NCBI RefSeq assembly: GCF_030378165.1
Contig: NZ_CP119766.1
Location: 3,348,001-3,412,000, forward strand
From: Flavobacterium panacagri
Lineage (GTDB): Bacteria > Bacteroidota > Bacteroidia > Flavobacteriales > Flavobacteriaceae
Direction: 5' to 3'
Length of the DNA: 64,000 nt
In this document: piece after piece, positions 16,535 to 25,734 of the stretch
Position numbering within the stretch: position 1 is the stretch's first letter
How the letters are laid out: each line of letters opens with the position of its first letter
Made by a program: the position numbers and the translations under genes
Notes under the pieces: generated by a model
Databases searched by the model: none
The model's input: the letters and a program-made list of their open reading frames with translations, nothing else
Told to the model about the DNA's origin: nothing

Positions 16535-19132
16535 ATGAATATCAATAAATTTACTATTAAATCGCAGGAAGCCATTCAGTTGTCGCAACAATTAGCACAA
16601 CGAAATGGCCAGCAGCAAATTGAAAATGAACACATTTTCAAAGCTATTTTTGAAGTGGATGAAAACGTAGCGCCATTTATTCTGAAAAAACTAAATGTAA
16701 ATGTGCCTTTGTTTTTACAAATTTTAGACAGTACAATTCAGAGTTTTCCAAAAGTTTCTGGAGGAGATGTAATGCTTTCTCGAGATGCAAACAAAGCTTT
16801 GAACGAAGCGGAAATTATTGCTCAAAAAATGAACGACGAATATGTTTCGATCGAGCATTTGATTTTGGCTATTTTCGACTCAAAAAGTAAAGTTTCTCAA
16901 ATTTTAAAAGACCAGGGAGTAACTGGAAAAGGTCTGAAAGCGGCAATTGAAGAATTACGTAAAGGAGAAAGAGTAACATCGGCTTCTGCTGAGGAAACTT
17001 ATAATTCTTTAAATAAATATGCTAAGAATTTAAACGAATTAGCACGTACAGGAAAATTAGACCCAGTTATTGGCCGTGATGAAGAAATTCGTCGTGTCTT
17101 GCAGATTCTGACTCGTAGAACAAAAAATAATCCAATGTTAATTGGAGAACCCGGAGTTGGTAAAACTGCCATTGCAGAAGGTTTAGCGCACAGAATTGTA
17201 GACGGAGACGTTCCAGAAAACTTAAAAGATAAAATCGTTTTCTCTCTTGATATGGGAGCTTTGATTGCCGGAGCGAAATACAAAGGAGAATTTGAAGAAC
17301 GTTTGAAATCGGTTGTAAAAGAAGTTACAGCTGCAGATGGAGATATCGTTTTGTTTATTGATGAGATTCACACACTTGTTGGTGCAGGTGGAGGAGAAGG
17401 CGCAATGGACGCGGCTAATATCCTGAAACCAGCTTTGGCTCGTGGAGAGCTAAGAGCGATTGGTGCAACGACTTTAGATGAATATCAAAAATATTTTGAA
17501 AAAGACAAAGCGCTTGAAAGACGTTTCCAAAAAGTATTGATCGATGAGCCAGATACTGAAAGTGCGATTTCGATTTTACGTGGAATCAAAGAGAAATACG
17601 AAACACACCATAAAGTTCAAATTAAAGACGAAGCGATTATCGCTGCGGTAGAACTTTCGCAAAGATATATTACGAATCGTTTCTTGCCAGATAAAGCGAT
17701 TGACTTAATGGATGAAGCAGCTTCTAAACTGCGAATGGAAATCAATTCAAAACCTGAAGAATTAGATGTTTTGGATCGTAAAATCATGCAGTTGGAAATC
17801 GAAATCGAAGCCATTAAACGTGAAAAAGAAGAAAGCAAACTGAAAATTTTAGGAATGGAATTGGCTAACCTAAAAGAAGAACGCAATGAAATCTATGCAA
17901 AATGGAAACAGGAAAAAGATATCGTTGACGGAATTCAGGCTGTAAAACACGAAATTGAAGACTTTAAATACGAAGCAGAACGTGCAGAACGTGATGGCGA
18001 TTACGGAAAAGTAGCCGAAATTCGTTACGGAAAAATAAAAGAAGCACAGGAACGTCAAGAAACTTTGCAAAAACAATTGTTAGAGTTTCAATCTGGAAAT
18101 TCTTTGATAAAAGAAGAAGTTACCAGAGAAGATATTGCTGAAGTTGTAGCAAAATGGACAGGAATTCCGGTTATGAAAATGCTTCAGACAGAAAGAGAAA
18201 AACTATTGCATTTAGAAGATGAACTGCATAAACGTGTAGTAGGGCAGGAAGAAGCAATAGAAGCTGTGAGTGATGCTGTCCGCAGAAGCCGTGCCGGTTT
18301 GCAGGATATGAAAAAACCTGTTGGTTCATTCTTATTCTTAGGAACAACCGGAGTTGGTAAAACGGAGCTAGCAAAAGCTTTAGCAGAATACCTTTTTGAT
18401 GACGAAAACGCCATGACACGTATCGATATGAGTGAGTACCAAGAACGTCATAGCGTGAGCCGTTTAGTTGGTGCGCCTCCAGGATATGTAGGTTACGATG
18501 AAGGAGGTCAGTTGACTGAGGCCGTTCGTAGAAAACCTTATTCTGTTGTATTGTTGGATGAGATCGAAAAAGCGCATCCAGATACTTTCAATATTTTATT
18601 GCAAGTTTTAGATGAAGGACGTTTGACAGACAACAAAGGACGTTTGGCTGATTTTAGAAACACAATAATTATTATGACCTCAAATATGGGAAGTAATATT
18701 ATTCAGGAGAAATTTGAGAATCTTAAAGGCGGTGTTGAAGCAGCAACAGAAGCCGCTAAAAACGAAGTTTTAGGATTATTAAAACAAACAGTTCGCCCTG
18801 AGTTTATCAACCGTATCGACGAAATCGTAATGTTTACACCGCTTACAGTAGAGAATATCTCAAGAATTGTAAGTCTGCAGTTAAAAAGCGTTACCAAAAT
18901 GCTTGCGTTGCAAGGCATCACAATGGACGCAACTCCAGAAGCGATTGCATATTTGGCAGACAAAGGTTATGATCCGCATTTTGGTGCAAGACCAGTGAAA
19001 CGTGTGGTACAAAGAGAAGTGTTGAATCAATTGTCAAAAGAAATTTTGGCAGGAAACATAATAACAGACAGCATTATTTTATTAGATGCTTTCGATGGCA
19101 ATTTGGTCTTTAGAAACCAAACAGCTAAATAA
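16535..19132 (+). CDS. clpB: ATP-dependent disaggregase ClpB
   Basis: A Hsp100 chaperone that threads aggregated proteins together with DnaK. The 865-residue protein has the N-terminal Clp-N repeats (about 1-145), a first AAA+ domain with Walker [10 protein letters not shown] (204-212) and LFIDEIHTL, a long coiled-coil middle domain (about 400-525) and a second AAA+ domain with GTTGVGKTE (603-611) and LLDEIEKA. Presence of the middle domain separates ClpB from ClpA/ClpC. It is a single gene with its own terminator. Confidence 0.97.
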   Translation: MNINKFTIKSQEAIQLSQQLAQRNGQQQIENEHIFKAIFEVDENVAPFILKKLNVNVPLFLQILDSTIQSFPKVSGGDVMLSRDANKALNEAEIIAQKMNDEYVSIEHLILAIFDSKSKVSQILKDQGVTGKGLKAAIEELRKGERVTSASAEETYNSLNKYAKNLNELARTGKLDPVIGRDEEIRRVLQILTRRTKNNPMLIGEPGVGKTAIAEGLAHRIVDGDVPENLKDKIVFSLDMGALIAGAKYKGEFEERLKSVVKEVTAADGDIVLFIDEIHTLVGAGGGEGAMDAANILKPALARGELRAIGATTLDEYQKYFEKDKALERRFQKVLIDEPDTESAISILRGIKEKYETHHKVQIKDEAIIAAVELSQRYITNRFLPDKAIDLMDEAASKLRMEINSKPEELDVLDRKIMQLEIEIEAIKREKEESKLKILGMELANLKEERNEIYAKWKQEKDIVDGIQAVKHEIEDFKYEAERAERDGDYGKVAEIRYGKIKEAQERQETLQKQLLEFQSGNSLIKEEVTREDIAEVVAKWTGIPVMKMLQTEREKLLHLEDELHKRVVGQEEAIEAVSDAVRRSRAGLQDMKKPVGSFLFLGTTGVGKTELAKALAEYLFDDENAMTRIDMSEYQERHSVSRLVGAPPGYVGYDEGGQLTEAVRRKPYSVVLLDEIEKAHPDTFNILLQVLDEGRLTDNKGRLADFRNTIIIMTSNMGSNIIQEKFENLKGGVEAATEAAKNEVLGLLKQTVRPEFINRIDEIVMFTPLTVENISRIVSLQLKSVTKMLALQGITMDATPEAIAYLADKGYDPHFGARPVKRVVQREVLNQLSKEILAGNIITDSIILLDAFDGNLVFRNQTAK

Positions 19133-19153
19133 TTTTTTTCATGTTAATCTTAA

Positions 19154-19188
19154 GAAAAGCATCAGTCGAAAGGCTGGTGCTTTTTTTT
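19154..19188 (+). terminator. Terminator of clpB
   Basis: AAAGCATCAG and CTGGTGCTTT form a stem with one G-T pair, loop TCGAAAGG, then a run of eight T. Confidence 0.85.
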
Positions 19189-19299
19189 AGCCGTGAATTC
19201 TGAAACTTTTTAGTCAATTCTTATAACAAGTGTTCGTTAAAAAATAATCAATTTTAAATCTATAAAAATCAGCAAATTATTAATTAAAATTACAAAGTC

Positions 19300-19419
19300 A
19301 TGAACAATATTTTTAGAGGATTACTTGCAGGATACGGTGCTAAAAAGTTAGGAGGCGGTTGTTTCGGAACTATCATTGTTTTTATTATTCTATGGGTGCT
19401 GTTAGGACAATGCAGTTAA
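19300..19419 (+). CDS. 39-residue membrane miniprotein
   Basis: ATG at 19300, stop TAA at 19417-19419. The peptide starts MNNIFRGLLAGYGAKKLGGG and continues with one hydrophobic helix (about residues 22-37) before a C-terminal Cys-Ser. The first half is glycine-rich with two lysines, the second is a clear transmembrane segment. Codon use is like its neighbours. It lies between clpB and the DUF808 gene, and I recall similar short proteins from Flavobacterium genomes, but no function. Confidence 0.6.
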   Translation: MNNIFRGLLAGYGAKKLGGGCFGTIIVFIILWVLLGQCS

Positions 19420-19530
19420 AAATCGCAATACAGAAAAATAGGAATAAAAAACACAAATTTTGATGCCCGATTATTGGGCAGATTAAGGCAAAATGTCTAG
19501 ATTCGCATCACTAAAAATAAATTTAAAAAA

Positions 19531-20415
19531 ATGGGTTCAGGTTTTTTCGCCTTATTAGATGATATCGCTGCAATTATGGATGATGTTGCAGTAATGAGTA
19601 AAGTTGCTGCAAAGAAAACAGCTGGAATTCTAGGCGATGATTTAGCAGTAAATGCAGAAAAAGCTTCTGGATTTGCATCTTCAAGAGAATTACCAGTTTT
19701 GTGGGCAATCAGTAAAGGGTCGCTGTTGAATAAAATCATCATTCTTCCAATTGCCTTTTTATTAAGTGCTTTTTTTCCAATAGCTATTATAATAATTTTG
19801 GTTTTAGGGGGACTTTTTTTAGCATACGAAGGAGCCGAAAAAATTTATGAATTTATTTTTCCTCACAAACACGAAGAATCTGAAGGGATTACAGATGAAG
19901 TTCTTACAGAAGAAGAAATCCTAGTAATCGAAAAAGAAAAAGTTAAGTCGGCAATTATCACTGATTTTATTCTGTCAGTTGAGATTGTAATTATCGCATT
20001 AGGTACTGTAATGGATGAGCCGCTTATACAGAAGATAATCGTAACTTCAATAATTGCAATTGTTGCAACAATTGGAGTTTATGGAATCGTGGCACTTATT
20101 GTCAGAATGGATGAAGCAGGATTTAAGCTAATAAAACATAGTAAGAGTGAAAAGAGTCTTTCTAGGTTTATTGGAAATTTATTAGTAAAAGCGCTTCCAT
20201 TTGTTATAAAAGGTTTAACTGTAATTGGTACAATTGCACTACTTTTAGTTTCTGGAGGAATATTTGTTCATTATATTCCATTTTTTCATCATTTGTCAGA
20301 AGAAATTAAAATCCCTGCTATTATCAAAGAGTTTACAGTCGGATTAGTTCTAGGATTTATAGTTTTACTTTTTATAAATCTCTTTAAAAAGATTTTTAAA
20401 AAGAAAACAGCTTAA
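19531..20415 (+). CDS. DUF808 family inner membrane protein (YedI-like)
   Basis: A 294-residue protein. The N-terminus FALLDDIAAIMDDVAVMSKVAAKKTAGILGDDLAVNA is highly characteristic of DUF808 and is followed by hydrophobic segments (about 70-95, 140-200, 225-250, 265-285). Function is unknown. It lies 111 bp after the miniprotein with no clear promoter between them, so cotranscription is possible. Confidence 0.88.
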   Translation: MGSGFFALLDDIAAIMDDVAVMSKVAAKKTAGILGDDLAVNAEKASGFASSRELPVLWAISKGSLLNKIIILPIAFLLSAFFPIAIIIILVLGGLFLAYEGAEKIYEFIFPHKHEESEGITDEVLTEEEILVIEKEKVKSAIITDFILSVEIVIIALGTVMDEPLIQKIIVTSIIAIVATIGVYGIVALIVRMDEAGFKLIKHSKSEKSLSRFIGNLLVKALPFVIKGLTVIGTIALLLVSGGIFVHYIPFFHHLSEEIKIPAIIKEFTVGLVLGFIVLLFINLFKKIFKKKTA

Positions 20416-20440
20416 TAAAACATCAAAATATATTTCAAGA

Positions 20441-20467
20441 AACATCAGTTAACGCTGGTGTTTTTTT
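20441..20467 (+). terminator. Terminator after the DUF808 gene
   Basis: ACATCAG pairs with CTGGTGT around a TTAACG loop; a T-run follows. Confidence 0.75.
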
Positions 20468-20510
20468 GTTTTTAGGAGCAGATCAAATCGTTTTCAAAAG
20501 AACCTTTTGT

Positions 20511-20579
20511 CCCGCTATCCACTATATCTTTTCCCTGCTAAAGGAGCAGGAAAAAGGATACCGTTTCTATCGGGGCTAG
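20511..20579. repeat. GC-richer palindromic intergenic element
   Basis: An inner hairpin (20525-20539 with 20545-20560, containing CCCTGCT and AGCAGG) is flanked by CCCGCTATCC and CTATCGGGGCTA, which also complement each other in part. It is markedly richer in GC than its surroundings and has no coding potential. It resembles the dispersed elements of Flavobacterium genomes. Confidence 0.55.
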
Positions 20580-20756
20580 GCTATAGCTTTTTTATTTTCA
20601 TAAGAAATAACGGTATTTTTTAAATATTTTTTTATCAAATAAGGTGTTGATTTTTAATTATTTAATCTTTATTTGAAACTTTTTAACATTTTTTCTAAGC
20701 AACCATTGCAACCAGGACACGTCTTCATAGTAATTAACAATTAATTATTATTTTAT

Positions 20757-21167
20757 ATGAAAAGTTTTAGATTAAAATCAGTTTTGGTAGTATTATTTTT
20801 ATCAATTGCATTTGTTTCATGCAGTAACGATGACGATGAGAAAACTCCGGTTCCAACTACAAAGGCTGCTTTAGTAACAGAAATCAAAGGACCAGCAACA
20901 GGAAAAGTAAATGACGAATTAAGCTACGATGTAACTTATGTTGTAGATAATGCTTGCGCAGAATTCGATAAAATTTCAGAAGTAACAATTGGAGATGTAA
21001 AAGGATTACAGGTAATTGCAAAATATCCATCAGAAGTTTGTACGCAACAAGTTCCAGATCCTAAAAAGACAGTTTACAAATTCAAATCTTCTGTAAAAGG
21101 AACTTTCGAAATTAAATTCAAAAAATCAGAAACTGAATTCCTAATTCAGAAAGTTGTGATTGAGTAA
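20757..21167 (+). CDS. Small surface lipoprotein of unknown function
   Basis: A 136-residue protein with a lipoprotein signal ending VSC at C22. The mature part begins SNDDDEK; an acidic run just after the lipid cysteine is known as a surface export signal in Bacteroidetes lipoproteins. The rest is predicted beta-rich (TGKVNDELSYDVTY, then KGTFEIKFKK) with two further cysteines that could form a disulfide, compatible with one small Ig-like domain. No family recognised. Confidence 0.7.
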   Translation: MKSFRLKSVLVVLFLSIAFVSCSNDDDEKTPVPTTKAALVTEIKGPATGKVNDELSYDVTYVVDNACAEFDKISEVTIGDVKGLQVIAKYPSEVCTQQVPDPKKTVYKFKSSVKGTFEIKFKKSETEFLIQKVVIE

Positions 21168-21293
21168 CAACTTGTTTAGTTGATATTTTTTTAGGTTGAT
21201 AAACCATTTTGCAGAAGTTTAATTTTAAGCTGATGTGAAATGGTTTTCTGTTTTAAATCCTTCTTTTTTCCCTGTTATATAAAAGTTATAGAC

Positions 21294-21324
21294 TTTGCCA
21301 TTCCTTTAAAAAGTATTATTTTTG
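21294..21324 (+). promoter_or_regulatory. Promoter of the N-carbamoylputrescine amidase gene
   Basis: TTTG (21294-21297), 19 nt, then TATTTTTG (21317-21324): a full Bacteroidetes -33/-7 promoter. It places transcription start near 21330 and rules out the upstream in-frame start at 21322. Confidence 0.8.
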
Positions 21325-21342
21325 CACTCTAAATTTTATGTC

Positions 21343-22233
21343 ATGCCGAAAAGAAAATATAAAATATCAGTTATTCAGTTAAATCTGAATGACGTTGCTG
21401 AAAATAATCTTAAAAAATGTATCAGCTGGGTAAGAGATGCTGCAAGTCAAGGAGCAGAGGTAATCTTACTTCCTGAATTATATAGCAGTCATTATTTCTG
21501 TCAAAGCGAAGATGTTGATAATTTTGCATTAGCAGAACCATTATACAGTACTTCTTTTGTTGCATTCAGCGAATTGGCAAAAGAATTAGGAGTAGTAATT
21601 ATTGTTCCTTTCTTCGAAAAAAGAATGGCTGGAATCTACCACAACAGTGCTTATATCATTGATACAGACGGTACAGAAGCTGGTTTATACCGTAAAATGC
21701 ACATTCCAGACGATCCGCATTTCTATGAAAAATTCTATTTCACTCCAGGAGATTTAGGTTTCCAAGCGATTGAAACTAAAAAAGGAACTGTTGGAACATT
21801 AATCTGCTGGGATCAATGGTATCCAGAAGCGGCTCGTATTACAGCGCTTAAGGGAGCAGAAGTTTTATTCTACCCAACAGCAATTGGATGGCATCCAAAA
21901 GAAAAAGAACAGTACGGAGAAAATCAGTACGGTGCTTGGATGAATGTAATGAAAGGTCATGCGGTTGCAAATGGTGTTTTCGTTGCGGCTGCAAACCGAA
22001 TTGGTTTAGAGAAATATATTGAAGGAACTGAAGGAATTCAATTCTGGGGTGCATCATTTATTGCTGGGCCACAAGGAGAGATTTTAGCTCAGGCTTCTCA
22101 CGATAAAGAAGAAATCTTAATTGCTGAGGTTGATTTAGATCTTCAGGAAAATGTTCGCCAGAACTGGCCGTTCTTTAGAGATAGAAGAATTGATGCTTTT
22201 GGAGATATCACAAAAAGAGCAATTGATAGATAA
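21343..22233 (+). CDS. aguB: N-carbamoylputrescine amidase (carbon-nitrogen hydrolase)
   Basis: Hydrolyses N-carbamoylputrescine to putrescine, CO2 and ammonia. The 296-residue nitrilase-fold protein carries the catalytic triad in LLPELYSSHYF (Glu), YRKMHIPDDP (Lys) and LICWDQWYPEAAR (Cys). Start at 21343 is set by the promoter at 21294-21324. Its partner, agmatine deiminase, lies 3.5 kb downstream in the same direction, beyond two minus-strand genes. The pair makes a two-step agmatine to putrescine route. Confidence 0.9.
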   Translation: MPKRKYKISVIQLNLNDVAENNLKKCISWVRDAASQGAEVILLPELYSSHYFCQSEDVDNFALAEPLYSTSFVAFSELAKELGVVIIVPFFEKRMAGIYHNSAYIIDTDGTEAGLYRKMHIPDDPHFYEKFYFTPGDLGFQAIETKKGTVGTLICWDQWYPEAARITALKGAEVLFYPTAIGWHPKEKEQYGENQYGAWMNVMKGHAVANGVFVAAANRIGLEKYIEGTEGIQFWGASFIAGPQGEILAQASHDKEEILIAEVDLDLQENVRQNWPFFRDRRIDAFGDITKRAIDR

Positions 22234-22254
22234 TTTGATTAAAATGATATAGGA

Positions 22255-22286
22255 AGAGCTGTCTGAAAAGACAGCTCTTTTTTTTT
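22255..22286 (+). terminator. Terminator of aguB
   Basis: AGAGCTGTCT (22255-22264), loop GAAA, AGACAGCTCT (22269-22278), then eight T. A stable GNRA-like loop. Confidence 0.92.
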
Positions 22287-22288
22287 GT

Positions 22289-22449
22289 AAGCTTCGGAGA
22301 AGCGATATATTTATAGCACTGAAAATACATTTACAAGATAAAGCTCCAGCGGAGCGACATAAATTAGATTGCAAAAATATGTCGCTCCGCTGGAGCTATT
22401 TTTCTTTGCTTAATTGGAATTCTATAAATATATCGCTTCTCCGAAGCTT
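22289..22449. repeat. Nested double-hairpin element (GCTCCGCTGGAGC type)
   Basis: Outer arms 22289-22315 and 22423-22449 are perfect 27-bp complements; inner arms 22342-22361 and 22378-22397 are perfect 20-bp complements. The element is thus a hairpin inside a hairpin, 161 bp long. No reading frame of interest. The same layout with different sequence occurs at 62211-62388. Confidence 0.85.
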
Positions 22450-22518
22450 TATGTGAATTGTGTATTAATCAACAATTATTTCTTAGAAAAGCTTTTTAGG
22501 CAGTTCTATTTTAAACAA

Positions 22519-22552
22519 AAAAGAGCTATTCAATTTTGAATAGCTCTTTTTC
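22519..22552 (-). terminator. Terminator of the OmpA-family gene
   Basis: AAGAGCTATTCA and TGAATAGCTCTT form a 12-bp stem with A/T runs on both sides; on the minus strand it follows the OmpA stop by about 20 bases. It would work in both directions. Confidence 0.85.
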
Positions 22553-22573
22553 TCGTTTTTAGCTTTATATGGA

Positions 22574-23833
22574 TTACTTCACTTGGAAAGTAACTCTTCT
22601 CACGATTTGACGTGCCTCTTTAGAGTTCTTGTTAACAGAAGTATCTTCTCCGTTAGCAATTACATTCAATCTTGAAGCGTCTATTCCTGCATTTACTGCT
22701 ACTTTTTTCACAGCTTCCGCTCTTTTTCTAGACAATTCAGTATTGTAGTTTGTGTTTCCAATTTCATCAGCATAACCAATAATATCAGCTGATTTTCCTG
22801 GATTGTTTTTCAAATATTTCACTAAGAAATCAACACCAGATAAAGAAGCATTTGTAGGTTTAGACGAATTAAAGTCGAAATAAACATTTACATAACCTCC
22901 ATTGATTAATTCTTCAACAGTATTGTTTGTAGCTGTTCCAGCTCCTTTTTTCTCATAGGTTTTATCTAAGTAGCTTTCTAACTCATCTGGCACACCATTT
23001 TGATTGGTATCAATAGATTGACCTTTTGTGTTGACAGCAACTCCTGCAATAGTATTTGGTTCTAAATCGTATAAATCAGCAACTCCATCTTTGTCTGAAT
23101 CGATAAGACCAGTTTCGATCAAGTCCACTCTTTTTTCCAATTCACCAATTCTATCTTCTTCGCCAACCCAGTCAGCATGTTTCTGGTTTTTTCCTAAGTA
23201 GAATGTCAAACCAACAGAAGCATTTAATAAAACTCCATCGAAAGAACCTGTTGTAGTGTTGCCCATTCCGTCAAAGTTCCAGTTTTGTCTTCCATTCACA
23301 ATTCCGGTAAGGTCTCCAGTTAATGCTACTCTATTGCTTAATCTAATTTGTCCAGTTAAACCAGCAATTCCGTGCGCCATGTAATCTTGACCTCCAAAAC
23401 CTGTTTCAGTACTAATTTGTGAAACTCCAAAACCACCATGTGCCAAAAGTCCGATTGTATTTGTCCATGTTTCAAAGTTTAAAGCACGTCCAACATTCAC
23501 AACTCCTTGTAAACTTGCTCTTACGTAACGGCTTTCAAAATCTGGAGTATTCTTTTTTTCTTTGAATTGGTCATAACCAACATCTAATTTCAAACCAAAT
23601 TTTGGATTAAACATATATCTCACACCTAAATCTCCGTGAAAGAAGTTGGCAGATTCTGTAGTGTAACCTGGAGTCATAGCTCTCGTTGGTTTGTTAACAC
23701 CACCGTTAAGTTCTATCGACCATTTATTGAATTCCTGATCTACACTTGGTTTGGTAGAAGTGGTAGCCATATTTTGTGCGCCAGCGGCAAAGGATAGTAA
23801 TAATAAAGAGGCTGATACTAATTTCTTTTTCAT
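22574..23833 (-). CDS. OmpA-family outer membrane protein with TSP3-like repeat
   Basis: A 419-residue protein: signal peptide ending AAGAQN (about 1-20), an N-terminal beta-barrel of about 200 residues, a linker with calcium-binding thrombospondin-3-like repeats (DSDKDGVADLYDLEP and DTNQNGVPDELESY), and a C-terminal OmpA domain with VYFDFNSSKPT and a peptidoglycan-binding segment ending LSRKRAEAVKK. It anchors the outer membrane to the cell wall. A -7 box (TAATTTTG, minus strand, 23873-23880) sits about 40 bases upstream. It interrupts the agmatine gene pair. Confidence 0.93.
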   Translation of the reverse strand: MKKKLVSASLLLLSFAAGAQNMATTSTKPSVDQEFNKWSIELNGGVNKPTRAMTPGYTTESANFFHGDLGVRYMFNPKFGLKLDVGYDQFKEKKNTPDFESRYVRASLQGVVNVGRALNFETWTNTIGLLAHGGFGVSQISTETGFGGQDYMAHGIAGLTGQIRLSNRVALTGDLTGIVNGRQNWNFDGMGNTTTGSFDGVLLNASVGLTFYLGKNQKHADWVGEEDRIGELEKRVDLIETGLIDSDKDGVADLYDLEPNTIAGVAVNTKGQSIDTNQNGVPDELESYLDKTYEKKGAGTATNNTVEELINGGYVNVYFDFNSSKPTNASLSGVDFLVKYLKNNPGKSADIIGYADEIGNTNYNTELSRKRAEAVKKVAVNAGIDASRLNVIANGEDTSVNKNSKEARQIVRRVTFQVK

Positions 23834-23872
23834 GATATCAAAAATTAAATTGTTTTTATTTTAAACTCATGA

Positions 23873-23880
23873 CAAAATTA
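23873..23880 (-). promoter_or_regulatory. -7 box of the OmpA-family gene
   Basis: TAATTTTG on the minus strand, matching TAnnTTTG, with a leader of about 35 nt. Confidence 0.65.
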
Positions 23881-23983
23881 GAGGACACGTTTTAAGTACG
23901 CGTTGTATATCCAATTACATAATTTCCATGTTTTGGCTTATATTTATGAAAATTAGTTAATTAAGTATCAATAAAAAGTAAAA

Positions 23984-24013
23984 AAAAGAGCAAAATTTAC
24001 ATTTTGCTCTTTT
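23984..24013 (-). terminator. Terminator of the choice-of-anchor I lipoprotein gene
   Basis: A 13-bp perfect stem (23984-23996 with 24001-24013, loop TTAC) just beyond the minus-strand stop at 24036, with T-runs on both strands. Confidence 0.9.
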
Positions 24014-24035
24014 TAAAATTTGGATAAATTTATGA

Positions 24036-25550
24036 TTATTTCAAATCTGGCTGGTAAATTTTTACCGTTCCGTCTCCTTCGCTGCTTACTACTAATAAAC
24101 TTCTTTTTGTAGGACTTTTAGAGGCTGGGATGAATAATAATCCTTCTGGTGCATCTCCAGTTTTTACTGTTTGTAAATATTGCGGAGAGTTTGGATTTGT
24201 AACATCATAAGTTAAAAATGCATCAGCTCTTTCCAAGCCAACGAAAAGAATATTCTGAGTTCCCATTTTTGCAACATATACTGCTTCTGGCTCAGAACCT
24301 TTGTCATCACTTCTTTTGTCGTCATAAAGTCCCATTTCATGAGCCTTTTTGTCAAGATCATTTTTACTATCATAAACAATTTTTCCTGTATTTCCGTTCC
24401 AGATAGAGAAAGATCTTGCTCCAAAACTTACCAATTCGTCTAGATCTCCATCGCCATCAGTATCTCCCATATCAGTAACTAGATTTAATCTTCCTAAATT
24501 GGCATCTAATTTTAAAGTAGCATCAGGAAAAGCTGTTGCATCAAGTTTTACACTTTTCATTCTTTTAATATCAGTGTAAGCATTGTATTCTCTGGCATCT
24601 CCTTCATTAGCAGTAACAAAATAAGGAACATTGTTAGCAGAAAAATGACTGATTGCATCTGGCATAAATAATCCTTTAACTTTCCAAGGATTAAAAGCAA
24701 TTTTATCGTCAAGATCGCTTACATCAATAGCATTTTCTGCTGTATTATAATCTTTTAGACCTAAAGGATAAATAGCGGTTATAGTTTTAGAAGTTAAGTC
24801 AACTTTAGCTACACCATTATTTTCTTGTAAAGTTACCCAAGCCGTTTTTGAATCATCAGAAATAGTAATGTATTCTGGTTCAATATCCTGAGCAAAACTC
24901 TTAGCGAATTTAGAAATTCTGAATCCATCTTTTGCTAATGTTGCCGCCTGACTTGCAAAAGAAGCGAAATCTAAAGTTGTTACAGTATAAGTGCTTGTTT
25001 CAATAATAGAAATAGTTCCGTTTGGATCTTGTGAGTAATCTGTATTTGGTTCCCCTTCGTTAGCTGTCATAATGTATTTTCCATCAGGAGAAAATGTTAC
25101 CATATCTGGCAAAGCTCCAACAGTAACTTGTTTGATTAAACTATAGTCAGAAGTGTTGAAAACAACAACTTTTCCGTTAGCTTGTTTATTTGCAGTAGAT
25201 TCTAGAGCAACAGCCAATTTCCCATCAAATACAGAAACGCTGTTTGCAGCTCCTTCATAAGCTACTAAATCAATTTTTCCAATTTTCATTGGTTTTGTTG
25301 GATCTGTGATATCAATAACATCAATTTGATTGACTCCACTGTTATTTACTGTAAATAATCTTTTTGTTTTTTCGCAATAAGCCGAAATTTCTGCAGCTGC
25401 TTCACCGCCAATTGTAATAGAACCAATTTCTTTGAAAGTGGCTGGATTTTCGTTTACAACAACTTCAGGTTCGTTGTTTGAATTTTCATCATTATTACAG
25501 CTTGCCATAATAAAAAGAGCTGCTAATAAAGAGATAGATAATTTTTTCAT
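24036..25550 (-). CDS. Choice-of-anchor I family lipoprotein (beta-propeller-like)
   Basis: A 504-residue protein with a lipoprotein signal (ASC, C18) followed by NNDEN. The body has repeated blade-like segments with ITDPTKPMKIGK, MVTFSPDGKYIMTANEGEPN, WVTLQENNGVAKVDL and YFVTANEGDAREYN, the hallmark of the choice-of-anchor I group (related to mesenchyme-specific cell-surface glycoproteins). DTDGDGDLDEL looks like a calcium loop. Surface-located by its acidic post-Cys residues. Reaction unknown; links to extracellular phosphatases or calcium are speculative. Confidence 0.82.
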   Translation of the reverse strand: MKKLSISLLAALFIMASCNNDENSNNEPEVVVNENPATFKEIGSITIGGEAAAEISAYCEKTKRLFTVNNSGVNQIDVIDITDPTKPMKIGKIDLVAYEGAANSVSVFDGKLAVALESTANKQANGKVVVFNTSDYSLIKQVTVGALPDMVTFSPDGKYIMTANEGEPNTDYSQDPNGTISIIETSTYTVTTLDFASFASQAATLAKDGFRISKFAKSFAQDIEPEYITISDDSKTAWVTLQENNGVAKVDLTSKTITAIYPLGLKDYNTAENAIDVSDLDDKIAFNPWKVKGLFMPDAISHFSANNVPYFVTANEGDAREYNAYTDIKRMKSVKLDATAFPDATLKLDANLGRLNLVTDMGDTDGDGDLDELVSFGARSFSIWNGNTGKIVYDSKNDLDKKAHEMGLYDDKRSDDKGSEPEAVYVAKMGTQNILFVGLERADAFLTYDVTNPNSPQYLQTVKTGDAPEGLLFIPASKSPTKRSLLVVSSEGDGTVKIYQPDLK

Positions 25551-25570
25551 GTGTTAGTTTTTAGTTTCGG

Positions 25571-25578
25571 CAAAAGTA
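25571..25578 (-). promoter_or_regulatory. -7 box of the choice-of-anchor I gene
   Basis: TACTTTTG on the minus strand, about 20 bases before the ATG. Confidence 0.6.
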
Positions 25579-25702
25579 ATTACAGCGTTTCTGTCAAATA
25601 TTAAGAACATATTATATAATCTTTAACTTAAATTTTACAGGATATTTATTGTGAAATTATATAGGAATTTTAATAGAATGTTTTATAATCCTAACGAATG
25701 CT

Positions 25703-25710
25703 TATCTTTG
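25703..25710 (+). promoter_or_regulatory. -7 box of the agmatine deiminase gene
   Basis: TATCTTTG (25703-25710) lies 24 bases before the ATG; it gives this gene its own promoter, independent of aguB. Confidence 0.65.
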
Positions 25711-25734
25711 CACTTTCTAAATTAGAACCTATTT

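Larger units (their letters stand above)
20416..20756. other. Intergenic stretch between the DUF808 gene and a lipoprotein gene
   Basis: Apart from the terminator and the palindromic element given separately, bases 20585-20756 are AT-rich and must hold the promoter of the lipoprotein gene, but no -7 box is clear enough to place. No open frame of note was seen. Confidence 0.5.
22234..22573. other. Convergent intergenic stretch aguB / OmpA gene
   Basis: The 340 bases hold two terminators and the nested double-hairpin element, listed separately. Nothing else is visible. Confidence 0.7.

Noticed and set aside
20511..20579. Possible riboswitch before the lipoprotein gene
   Set aside because: Only one hairpin with flanking complementarity and no recognised ligand core; fits a dispersed repeat better.
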